This document shows, one piece after another, positions 28,389 through 35,659 of a stretch of 64,000 nucleotides of DNA. The notes under the pieces were generated by a model. The model was given only the letters and a program-made list of their open reading frames with translations. It ran no database searches and was not told the origin of the DNA. This stretch comes from Kribbella catacumbae DSM 19601 (lineage in GTDB: Bacteria > Actinomycetota > Actinomycetes > Propionibacteriales > Kribbellaceae). Numbering within the stretch: position 1 is the first letter of the stretch; every line of letters starts with the position of its first letter. The stretch covers positions 1 through 64,000 of the forward strand of contig NZ_AQUZ01000039.1 in the NCBI RefSeq assembly GCF_000372465.1. The letters run 5' to 3'. A program made the position numbers and the translations under genes.

Positions 28389-28538
28389 ATGGAGAATTCT
28401 GGAGAACTGAGCTTGATGGGCGGAGTGGTCGAATACACGACGCCGGCCGAGGTGCTCGCTGAAGGTGCGTCCGACGCGCCCGAGGTCGTGACCACCACCA
28501 CCACGATCGTGACGGCCACGATCCTTCTCGCCTGCTAG
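28389..28538 (+). CDS. RiPP precursor peptide 2
   Basis: A 49-aa paralogue of the upstream peptide with the same leader (one substitution, Asp to Gly, at residue 26). The core is VVTTTTTIVTATILLAC: seven Thr, no Ser, a single C-terminal Cys, and again Thr five residues before it. Core length and sequence differ strongly from peptide 1 while the leader DNA is conserved, which is the expected pattern when one enzyme set serves two substrates. Predicted products are Dhb-rich peptides with a C-terminal AviMeCys macrocycle. The ribosome-binding site is AGGAGAGG, ending 15 bases upstream. Confidence 0.85.
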   Translation: MENSGELSLMGGVVEYTTPAEVLAEGASDAPEVVTTTTTIVTATILLAC

Positions 28539-28593
28539 CCGGTGCGGCCGTCTACTGACCGCTTCGCCGGTCAGGACGGTCAACTGGTGAGCG

Positions 28594-28631
28594 GGGTCCG
28601 TTCCGGCTACGACATCGACCGGAACGGACCC
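28594..28631 (+). terminator. 13-bp hairpin after precursor 2
   Basis: GGGTCCGTTCCGG (28594-28606) pairs with CCGGAACGGACCC (28619-28631) over a 12-base loop. It is the second copy of the hairpin after precursor 1 and lies 25 bases before the HFCD gene, so it probably lowers expression of the enzymes relative to the precursors. Confidence 0.7.
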
Positions 28632-28656
28632 ATCCTCGCGAATCAGGAGTTCCGTC

Positions 28657-29274
28657 ATGCTGGACAATGAACAGTCTGCCGAGCGTGGACCTGTGTTTCG
28701 GGGGAAGCGGCTGCTGATCTTGGGTACCGGATCGGTCAGCGTGAATACGCTGCCGTCGTGGCTGCAGTGGTTGGGCGCAAGTCACCCGGACCTGGAGGTG
28801 CGCTGCGTGCTGACGGCCAGCGCGGAGCGATTTGTCAGCCGCTACACGGTCAGCGCAGTCGTCGGCCAAGCAGTGGCGGTCGACCGATGGTCGGACCAGG
28901 CCGAGCCGGGTGCTCCGCACGTCGAATACAGCACCTGGCCGGACGGGATCGCGATCTACCCAGCCACCTTCCATTTCGTCTCGCGATTCGCCCTCGGTCT
29001 GGGCGATACGCCGGTGATGCTCGCCGCGCAATGCACCCGAGCAGTACTGGGCCTGGCAGCGTCCCTTCCCCCCGGCGCGGACACGTCCACCGCGTATCTG
29101 AGGCACCTCCGCACCCTCGACGCCATGCGCAATGTCGTTGTTGCGCCGCCTACCACCGGGTTCAGTCTTCACCTGCGTCGCGAGGAGGTCGGGGCCGCTG
29201 TCCCGATGTGGGATCTCCTCCGGTTGATGGAGAAGCGCCGCGTCGAGCTTGAGCCATCTGGAGCACCGTCGTGA
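28657..29274 (+). CDS. HFCD-family flavoprotein, peptidyl-cysteine decarboxylase (LanD/TvaF-like)
   Basis: A 205-aa homologue of EpiD-type flavoproteins. These oxidatively decarboxylate a C-terminal Cys of a peptide to an enethiol, which then closes an AviCys/AviMeCys ring. Seen here are the Rossmann-like start 'RLLILGTGSVSV', a conserved-position His88 in 'PHVEYSTWPDGIAIYPATF', and the PAT-F-x-x-V-S-R-F-A-x-G motif (about 102-113) that corresponds to the FMN-binding PA(S/T)ANT segment. The family's PXMNXXMW substrate-recognition motif is not obvious. The start has AGGAG upstream and the stop overlaps the next GTG. Both precursors end in Cys, as the reaction requires. The 28256-28631 hairpins precede it. 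Confidence 0.85.
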   Translation: MLDNEQSAERGPVFRGKRLLILGTGSVSVNTLPSWLQWLGASHPDLEVRCVLTASAERFVSRYTVSAVVGQAVAVDRWSDQAEPGAPHVEYSTWPDGIAIYPATFHFVSRFALGLGDTPVMLAAQCTRAVLGLAASLPPGADTSTAYLRHLRTLDAMRNVVVAPPTTGFSLHLRREEVGAAVPMWDLLRLMEKRRVELEPSGAPS

Positions 29275-30200
29275 GCGACGTCGTCGCCCAGATGGAAACC
29301 GGGCGGATGCGTACGACGGTGCTCGACCTTGGGGACGGCCGGTATGAGTGGATCCGCAACCCTGGCAGAGATTGTCCGGAACCATTCGGCATACCGCGCA
29401 CCACCCAGAGTTTCCCGAGGATCGCCGTCCCAGCCGCGGAGATCGCCTTCGCCGAGCTGGCTCCAGCCGACGGCGCCTGCTATTCCGTTCGAGGCCCCAA
29501 AAGCCTGGCGGAATTGCTGATCGGGCGACCCGACGATCGGCCGTCCTGGTGCGCAACGGTTCTGCGTGGGGTGGGCGAGCTACTGGCCGTGCTGCACAGC
29601 TTGGGCGATCCGGATCAGGTGGACGGGCACACGCCCATCGGGCCGCGCCGCCTGCGGGCCTGGCTGCGGGACGGAAGTGGCCCCCGTGCGGCGTCGCGAT
29701 TCCACCGCGTAGTGGCTGACCTGGCCGGACAGCAACGTCTGGACCTGCTGACCGAGTGGTGCGACGAGTCAGCTGCCAGGCAGTCAGCAGTGGTACTCCA
29801 CGGGCGCCCCGGAAGCGGGTTGGTGATCCCCGCGAGCAGCCCCGGACCGGCACACCTCCTGGTCGGAGACGAACTGGCGACCGGCCCGTCAGCCGTTGAC
29901 CTTGGCTACTTTGCCGGCGAGCTCCTGGAGCTGCGTCATATCGTCGGTCAGGCAGATCCGGCGTACTTCGAGGAGCTGATCCGCGCCCTGCTGGACGGCT
30001 ACGGTGAAGTGGACGACCTTCAGGCAGTGGGCCGCTTTGCTGCAACCGGCATCTGGAACCACCTCCACGACTTCTCGGCGTACATGGGCTGGAACGACGA
30101 TCTCCAGACGAACATCCCGTTCCTGATCGATACGCTGGACACCGCCGCAGATGGCGAACTGCTGAACGCGTTCGACGACGCCAGCCGGGCGACCGCATGA
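29271..30200 (+). CDS. Degenerate kinase-like RiPP cluster protein
   Basis: A 309-aa protein that starts at GTG overlapping the HFCD stop. I do not recognise a definite family. The C-terminal half has the spacing of aminoglycoside-phosphotransferase folds (GVGELLAVLHSLG, then HGRPGSGLVI, then AVDLGYFAGELLEL). However, the catalytic HGD motif reads HGR and the metal-binding D-W motif is missing, so it is probably a pseudokinase. Class V lanthipeptide clusters contain a third conserved, poorly characterised protein besides the kinase and the HopA1-like protein, and this gene could fill that place (leader binding or cyclisation). That assignment is a guess from context and not from sequence matching. 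Confidence 0.6.
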   Translation: MSDVVAQMETGRMRTTVLDLGDGRYEWIRNPGRDCPEPFGIPRTTQSFPRIAVPAAEIAFAELAPADGACYSVRGPKSLAELLIGRPDDRPSWCATVLRGVGELLAVLHSLGDPDQVDGHTPIGPRRLRAWLRDGSGPRAASRFHRVVADLAGQQRLDLLTEWCDESAARQSAVVLHGRPGSGLVIPASSPGPAHLLVGDELATGPSAVDLGYFAGELLELRHIVGQADPAYFEELIRALLDGYGEVDDLQAVGRFAATGIWNHLHDFSAYMGWNDDLQTNIPFLIDTLDTAADGELLNAFDDASRATA

Positions 30201-31447
30201 TCCGCACGACGCTGGACAACGGACTGCGGATTCTCATCGTGCCGAACCAGCTAGCGCCGGTGGCGGCAGTCGCAGTGCACTATGGCGCGGGGTTCAGCGC
30301 TGACCCGGAGAACAGGCCGGGATTGGCTCATCTGCTCGAACATCTGATGTTCTCCAGCGACTCCGACGCGCCTGAGCACTTCCGGGCCGTTGAGGCTTGG
30401 GGGGGATTTTGCAGCGCCTCCACCCGGCAGGGCTACACGGACTTCTACACCGTCGTACCGGCCTGGTCAGTGGAGAGTGTGCTGAAGATCGAAGCGGAGC
30501 GGATGAGGGCGCCGAAGTTCGGCGAGGCGGCGCTCCATGCCCAAATCGGCGTCGTGTGCGACGAGATCAACCGGAAGATGTCAGGCAGCCCGTACGGCGG
30601 GTTCCCGTGGCCGCTGATCTCCCCCATCTTGTATCGCCACTATCCCAACGCCCACAACGGCTATGGCGAGGCAGCGGGTCTTGCCCGCGCGACGCTCGCC
30701 GAGGTAACAGGCTTCTTCGAAGCACACTACGCACCGGCCAACGCCGTACTGACGATCTCCGGCGACGTCGGCACCGACATACTGGAGCAAGTAGTCCACC
30801 ACTTCGGGCAGATCCCGAGCCGACCCTGGTGCCCCACTGATGTCGGCGATCCCGCACTCGACACGGAGGCGCATCAGGTCTGCGTCCGTCCATTGGCGCC
30901 GCTGCCTGCGGTGGCCGCGGCGTACCAGATTCCGGCCGTCTCGCACGACATCGAGGCCTATCTTTCGCTGACGACCCTCGCTTCGATCCTCACTCGCGGC
31001 AGGGAGGCAAGATTGCCCAGGGCGCTGTCCGATGCTGTGGAGTCGGTGTCAGCCAGAGTCGGCTTCTTCGACCTTCTGGATGCCCGCGACACAGATGTCT
31101 GGATCCTCACCGCTGTTCACAACGGGGACGCCTTCGGCCGGTCCGAGGTGCTTGATCGGCTGGATGCCGAACTGGCCGACCTGGCCGCGAACGGGCCGAG
31201 ATTCGATGAACTCGCGCGAGCGCGGGCAGGGCAACGCACCGGGTACTACCGCGGTATCGACCAGCCGTCCGTGCGGGTCCGTGCCCTAGGCCGAGCCGAG
31301 CTGCTCTTCGGCAACGCGGAGCTCGCGCTCACGTTGCCGGACCGGTTCGGTCGCATCAGCGCGGGCGACATCGCCGCCGCGGCCGACTGGCTGACCACCC
31401 GCCCGAGAGCCGTACTTTCCATCGCTCCAGAGGGGAAGTTGCGATGA
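30197..31447 (+). CDS. M16-family zinc metallopeptidase, catalytic subunit
   Basis: A 416-aa member of the pitrilysin/insulinase family. The inverted zinc motif H45-L-L-E48-H49 is intact, with a downstream Glu at about 123 in 'GVVCDEINRKM', giving the usual HxxEH-x(about 73)-E layout. The second domain begins at about residue 185. Such enzymes act in an enclosed chamber on short unfolded peptides. The ATG overlaps the previous stop (ATGA), and its own stop overlaps the next gene. It probably pairs with the product of 31444-32685 and removes the leader of the modified precursors or degrades it; this is inferred from context. Confidence 0.92.
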   Translation: MIRTTLDNGLRILIVPNQLAPVAAVAVHYGAGFSADPENRPGLAHLLEHLMFSSDSDAPEHFRAVEAWGGFCSASTRQGYTDFYTVVPAWSVESVLKIEAERMRAPKFGEAALHAQIGVVCDEINRKMSGSPYGGFPWPLISPILYRHYPNAHNGYGEAAGLARATLAEVTGFFEAHYAPANAVLTISGDVGTDILEQVVHHFGQIPSRPWCPTDVGDPALDTEAHQVCVRPLAPLPAVAAAYQIPAVSHDIEAYLSLTTLASILTRGREARLPRALSDAVESVSARVGFFDLLDARDTDVWILTAVHNGDAFGRSEVLDRLDAELADLAANGPRFDELARARAGQRTGYYRGIDQPSVRVRALGRAELLFGNAELALTLPDRFGRISAGDIAAAADWLTTRPRAVLSIAPEGKLR

Positions 31448-32685
31448 CACCGCCGTACAAGGATCACTACCTGGAGAATGGACTGCGGGTCGTCGCGATG
31501 CGGCACCCGACGGTTCCGCTGGCCGAGATTCGCCTATCCATCGATCTGCCTCGAACTGACGCAAGCCAGGCAGCCTGTACGACGTTGCTTGCGGCTTGTC
31601 TCCTCGCCGACGGTATCAGCCCTGAGCATCCAACACCGACTCTGGAGCTGGCGCGGCTCGGCGCCGAACTGACGGCGACTGCCGATCCGTACGGCCTGAT
31701 CGTGTCCGGAAGATGTCCGGGCTCAGCGATCAGCACCGTGCTGAACCTGCTGGAGTCTGTACTCCGGACGGGGGCCCCGACTGTTGCCGTCGTCGCGAGA
31801 GAACGGGAGCGGTTGGCAAGACAACTGCAGGTGGCTCAGCGGATCCCGCAGGCTGTGGTCCGCACTGCCTTGCTCCGACACCTCTTCGGCCCACATCCGT
31901 TGACGATTCAGCTCTCCGCACAGGAGGACATTGCGGCCGTCACCTGTTCAGATGTGACATCGCTGTGGCGGGAAGCGATCATGCCTAGTCGTGCATGCCT
32001 GCTAGTCGTGGGAAACATCGCCATCGATGAGGTGGCCGCGGTCTTCGATTCCACATTCGGAGAGTGGACCGATCACATCGACGGCCTGCTACCCACACCC
32101 ATGCCGCCGCTGCGCGCGGTCGCGGAGAGCGACCTAACGAGAGTCGACGATGCCCGGCTCAGCAGGGCACACCTGAGCATCTGTGCGACAGGGGTCGCCA
32201 CCGACGACCACCGCTACCCCGCGCTCTTCCTCGCCGGCAATATCCTTGCCGGACTGACGACGTCGCGGCTCGCAAGCAGTATCCGAGATCGGGCAGGCCT
32301 TGTTTACAGCGTCAGCGGCTACTACGAGCCGATTCCTGGCGCGAGCCTTGTCCACGTGCTCACAGATACAGCACGGCAATTCGCCGACGAGGTGCTCGCC
32401 AAGACCTACGACGAACTCGCCCAACTGAGCGCTGAGCCGCCGACCGCGGCCGAAGTCGACGCGGCTCGCACTTGCGCGACCGGGGCCTTCGCCACCCGGC
32501 TCGCACCGCAGGCTGCGTTGGCCGACGCGGTCGCAGCTGATCTGCGACGGCATCAGTCACCCACCGAGACTTTCCGCTTCAGGCACCGGCTGCGCGAGGT
32601 CACCGCACAGTCTGTTAGGTCGGCAGCGGCCGATTTCCTGCATCCGGACCGGTTCACCGGTGTCCTGGCCGGCCCCGTCCGCTAA
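31444..32685 (+). CDS. M16-family peptidase, non-catalytic partner
   Basis: A 413-aa protein with the same two-domain M16 fold (N-terminal 'HYLENGLRVVAMRHPTVPLA'; C-terminal 'RLASSIRDRAGLVYSVSGYY', which carries the conserved R-x(5)-L-x-Y-S-V region). The zinc-binding HxxEH is replaced by 'ACTTLLAACLLADG', so it cannot bind catalytic zinc. Heterodimers of one active and one inactive M16 subunit are well known in bacteria, where the inactive half supplies the Arg-Tyr pair that holds the substrate. Translation is coupled to the catalytic subunit. Confidence 0.9.
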   Translation: MTPPYKDHYLENGLRVVAMRHPTVPLAEIRLSIDLPRTDASQAACTTLLAACLLADGISPEHPTPTLELARLGAELTATADPYGLIVSGRCPGSAISTVLNLLESVLRTGAPTVAVVARERERLARQLQVAQRIPQAVVRTALLRHLFGPHPLTIQLSAQEDIAAVTCSDVTSLWREAIMPSRACLLVVGNIAIDEVAAVFDSTFGEWTDHIDGLLPTPMPPLRAVAESDLTRVDDARLSRAHLSICATGVATDDHRYPALFLAGNILAGLTTSRLASSIRDRAGLVYSVSGYYEPIPGASLVHVLTDTARQFADEVLAKTYDELAQLSAEPPTAAEVDAARTCATGAFATRLAPQAALADAVAADLRRHQSPTETFRFRHRLREVTAQSVRSAAADFLHPDRFTGVLAGPVR

Positions 32686-32721
32686 GACCGGCGAGCGTCT
32701 GCCTCTGAAGGGAAGCCCATC

Positions 32722-33837
32722 ATGGTTGTCGAGCAACTGAAACAACGGCATCGCATCGCGCCGATCGCCTTGCACGAGGCTCCCGAGATACCGGTGTTCC
32801 TTGATAGCCTGGGCCTGGGTCGTCTAGATCCCGAGCGCATCACCTCCGCAGGCGGCCGCAATGACATCTGGGCAGGGACAACTGATTCCGGACATCCCGT
32901 GTTCGTTAAACGTCTAGTAGGTGGCGCCGATGACATCCGGACCCGCGTGCGGCGCGTCAGCGCCGTTGATGAACTGTTGCGGAAGGCTCGAGATGAGGTG
33001 CCCTCGCCGAGATGCCTCGGCGTCGATGAAGATCGCGGCCTAGTCGCTACTCAGCTGCTGGTGGCGGCTGAAGACGGTTCGCAACTCTACGACGCAGGCG
33101 ACCTCACAGAAACCCTCTCGACGGAAATGGGCCGGCTGGTCGGGCGACTGCACAAACTCACCCCTTCCGCTGCACTCAACTCAGATCGGCGCGAGTCGCA
33201 TGGCCTGCACTCAGGGATCGCACGATCCCTCCCGCTCGCCGCATATAGCCAGGCAACCGCCGCCGAACTCGAGATCTGGAGACTCTTGCAAGCCGACGAG
33301 AGTCTGGCCGAAGGCCTGGCCAGCCTCTCCGCCCGCGAGCGCCGGGCAAGCCAACAGGTCCTGATTCACGGCGACCTGCGACTGGATCAGTTCCTTCGCC
33401 ATGACGAGACGCTCCACCTCATCGATTGGGAGGAGTGCCGGATCGGCGATCCTGCCCGAGATGTCGGCGCCATCGCCGGCGAATGGCTCACGCGAGCCAT
33501 CAGCCGCCTCTCCGACGCCGAGCCTGACCCGTACGGCGAGCCCGACGAAGGCTGGCTCGTGCAAGGTGCCGTCAACGAACTTCGCCGGATCCGCCCACAG
33601 ATCGCTGCGTTCTGGCACGGCTACCTGGAGGCGCGGGGTACCTCCGCGGATGAACCGGAGCTGGCTCACACCGCCACCGCCGTCGCTGGCCGGCATCTGA
33701 TCGACCGGGCGTTCGCGGCTGCAGCCATGCGGCCGCGACTACCAGCTGTTCATCGCGCGGCTGCCGGTGTCGGCCGAAGGCTGCTCGCCCAGCCGGCGCA
33801 GTTCACCAGCACTATCGGTCTGGCGGTTGCGTTGTGA
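32722..33837 (+). CDS. APH-like peptide kinase (LxmK/TvaC-type)
   Basis: A 371-aa protein with an aminoglycoside-phosphotransferase fold and an intact active site: a nucleotide-binding Lys in PVFVKRL (about 63), the catalytic loop HGDLRLDQFL (Asp about 218) and the metal-binding IDWEECRIGDPARDVG (Asp about 235). In thioamitide and class V lanthipeptide pathways a kinase of this type phosphorylates Ser/Thr of the precursor and a HopA1-like partner eliminates phosphate to give dehydroamino acids. The HopA1-like gene follows with a 4-base overlap, supporting a complex. The ribosome-binding site is AGGGAAG before the ATG. Confidence 0.85.
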   Translation: MVVEQLKQRHRIAPIALHEAPEIPVFLDSLGLGRLDPERITSAGGRNDIWAGTTDSGHPVFVKRLVGGADDIRTRVRRVSAVDELLRKARDEVPSPRCLGVDEDRGLVATQLLVAAEDGSQLYDAGDLTETLSTEMGRLVGRLHKLTPSAALNSDRRESHGLHSGIARSLPLAAYSQATAAELEIWRLLQADESLAEGLASLSARERRASQQVLIHGDLRLDQFLRHDETLHLIDWEECRIGDPARDVGAIAGEWLTRAISRLSDAEPDPYGEPDEGWLVQGAVNELRRIRPQIAAFWHGYLEARGTSADEPELAHTATAVAGRHLIDRAFAAAAMRPRLPAVHRAAAGVGRRLLAQPAQFTSTIGLAVAL

Positions 33838-34796
33838 GCGCGCGAACGGCCAGTGCAGAGAATCTGAATGCCGGTCTGGCCGAGGCAATCGACCAGATAG
33901 AGGTGACCACAGACCCGTGGCACGCGCGGGTTGACGACCGGATACTCTCCGCAGACTCCGACCGACAGCTTGTCGGCGAACTGGCCGACGCGATGTACGA
34001 CGTTCTGCATGCCGGACGCCGCAGTACGGAAGGCCCGCAACCGAAATCGGTACGCGACGCAAGGTTCGAGCAACTGCTGCTGGACCAGGTGCCGCACTCA
34101 TTCATCTGGATGGATCAGATCGCCGTCGAGGTATCCGGAACCAGAGGGATCGTTGTCGCGATGGACGGCCTGCGCGTGCTTGTGCCCCCGGACGCCCTGG
34201 CAGGCGCGAGCCCAGCTCAGGTCGGTGAACGTGTGCGCTTCCGAGTGCCGGCGACCCGACCGGCCGCCTCACCGGGATTCCTCCTCGTTCAAGGCGAATC
34301 CGGGACTCTCGACCCGCGCCAGGGCATACTCCGGATCTACCTGCATCTGCCTGCAGCAGACGCCGCGCCAGCAGCTTGGGGGGCAGTCCTTCAAGCCCTC
34401 AACGACCTAAAGGTGCCCTACCAGGCCAAGGCGAGTTCCGCCCCCCGGTTCTACCCGCGCCGGGACGCACTTGTGGTGTATCTCGACTCCGCGGCCCTGC
34501 AGATGATCGCCTCACTGCCGACGGTTCTGACCTCCCTCCAGCTTGCCCCCGAAGTATCCGTCTTTGCAGCGCCACTCGCTCCCGGGATGGCGTGGGCATG
34601 GGAACCCGATGACCGCCGGCCCGGAAATGTCGGTCTGAGTCTTGGACAACACAGATCCCGCGCCGTGGCAGAGGCCCTCGTCGCGCACGCTGCCGGTAAA
34701 GCGGATCCGGACCGATACCAAGCGGTCCGGAATGCGCTCCGAGCCGCAAACATCGATCCCTATCAACCACACCGAAACCTCGGCTCGCCGGCCTGA
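33834..34796 (+). CDS. HopA1-family protein (LxmY/TvaD-type dehydration partner)
   Basis: A 320-aa protein starting at GTG overlapping the kinase stop. It resembles the HopA1 effector domain found in RiPP clusters, with segments such as 'VRFRVPATRPAASPGFLLVQ', 'GILRIYLHLPAADAAPAAWG', 'LNDLKVPYQAKASSAPRFYP' and a C-terminal 'GNVGLSLGQHRSRAVAEALV'. HopA1/OspF-like enzymes can eliminate phosphate from phospho-Thr, which suits the Thr-rich cores encoded upstream. It is the last gene of the operon; no transporter or regulator gene follows before the mobile-element debris. Confidence 0.8.
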   Translation: MSARTASAENLNAGLAEAIDQIEVTTDPWHARVDDRILSADSDRQLVGELADAMYDVLHAGRRSTEGPQPKSVRDARFEQLLLDQVPHSFIWMDQIAVEVSGTRGIVVAMDGLRVLVPPDALAGASPAQVGERVRFRVPATRPAASPGFLLVQGESGTLDPRQGILRIYLHLPAADAAPAAWGAVLQALNDLKVPYQAKASSAPRFYPRRDALVVYLDSAALQMIASLPTVLTSLQLAPEVSVFAAPLAPGMAWAWEPDDRRPGNVGLSLGQHRSRAVAEALVAHAAGKADPDRYQAVRNALRAANIDPYQPHRNLGSPA

Positions 34797-35033
34797 CACA
34801 CTTGAGGCCCCTCGGTGTGGCTGGGGTAGACCATTTCGACGGACAGAGTCGATGTGATGTGGTCAGGCTACTTGCCCAGCGGTGACCATGTTGGTGGACT
34901 CCTAGTACGGCAGCCGTAGTTCGTGATCTCAGGCCAGGATGGCTTGTCGGCGTTGGTAGTGGCTGGTTCGGGCGCGGTGTTGGTGTCGGCGTCTCCAGGT
35001 TGACTAGTGCAGCCGGTGTCGCAAGTCCCCTAT
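34797..35033 (-). pseudogene. Short transposase-tail remnant in otherwise empty DNA
   Basis: On the minus strand, 34930-34998 would encode TWRRRHQHRARTSHYQRRQA-ILA and stop. Its basic, Tyr/Arg-rich character resembles the extreme C-terminus of transposases, but a TAG lies just upstream and the IS3 end follows at 35034. The rest of the interval shows nothing. Confidence 0.3.
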
Positions 35034-35577
35034 TGAGACGCCCCGGCGTGTCCGGAGGCTTCGTTAGGTGTTAACCGGCCTCGGCGAGACGGGTTCGGTG
35101 AGTGTAGTAAGTCTGTTCGGCCTGGATCGGGGTCAGGTCCTGGATGGACTCGTGGGGCCGGGCGGTGTTGAACCAGTGGACCCAGTCCAAGGTTGCTGAT
35201 TCGACTTGGTCAAGGCCCTTCCAGGGGCCGTAGGAGTGGATCAGTTCGGACTTGAACAGGCCCATGTGGGTCTCGGCCAGGGCGTTGTCGTAGGCGTCAC
35301 CGACGGACCCGACCGAGGCGTCGATGCCTTCCTCGATCAGGCGCTGGGTGAACGTGATCGAGGTGTATTGCGAGCCGGCGTCGTTGTGGTGCACCAGCCC
35401 GGTCAGGTTGGTGACACCTTCTTTGCGGCGGGTCCACAACGCCATTTCGAGGGCGTCCAGGACCAGCGGGGTGGTCATCTCGGTGGCGGCCCGCCAGCCG
35501 ACGATCCGGCGGGAGAACACGTCGATCACGAACGCGACATAGACCGTCCCTGTCCAGGTCGCGACATAGGTGAAGTC
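35034..35577 (-). mobile_element. IS3-family element, C-terminal half, left border of outer RIT
   Basis: The outer end begins TGAGACGCCCCGGCG, a typical IS3-group terminal repeat, and mirrors 42825-42856. It contains the C-terminal transposase half and stops abruptly where the RIT end begins. The orfA and N-terminal orfB parts are missing. Confidence 0.85.
35071..35577 (-). pseudogene. IS3 OrfB transposase, C-terminal half
   Basis: It encodes the rve integrase core from the first catalytic Asp (DFTYVATWTGTVYVAFVIDV) to the end. The second Asp (HHNDAGSQYTS) and the catalytic Glu (ETHMGLFKSEL) are present. The protein is about 87% identical by eye to the inverted copy at 42313-42819. The gene has no start of its own because the RIT end interrupts it at the first Asp codon, so no active transposase is expected. 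Confidence 0.88.
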
Positions 35578-35659
35578 CTATGCCGACCTTCGAACTATGC
35601 CGACAGTCCTGGCGATCGTGGGTGCCGGTGAGACTTTCGGGGCGGGATGGTCGGCATAG
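35578..35659. repeat. Outer RIT left end (inverted repeat)
   Basis: It starts CTATGCCGACCTTCGAACTA and continues TGCCGA; these outer 26 bases match the reverse complement of the right end (42230-42312). It ends GGTCGGCATAG directly before the ritC stop codon. Three TATGCCGAC boxes are present, two in one orientation and one inverted. Confidence 0.85.

Larger units (their letters stand above)
28025..28631 (+). repeat. Tandem duplication (324-bp period) of precursor gene plus hairpin
   Basis: The block beginning CGTTCCGTGGGCCATCACAG at 28025 recurs at 28349, exactly 324 bases later. It is followed each time by the ribosome-binding site, a precursor gene and a hairpin with the GGGTCCGTTCCGG stem. 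Leader codons and hairpin arms are conserved; the core codons and loop have diverged. Confidence 0.9.

Noticed and set aside
28552..30237. A 561-codon open frame on the minus strand across the HFCD and following genes.
   Set aside because: An antisense shadow of the RiPP genes, Arg-rich, with no recognisable domain.
28657..34796. A thioamitide (thioviridamide-type) cluster.
   Set aside because: The dehydration and decarboxylation genes fit, but the YcaO and TfuA genes needed for thioamide formation are absent from the operon; I therefore leave the class open, closer to class V lanthipeptides.
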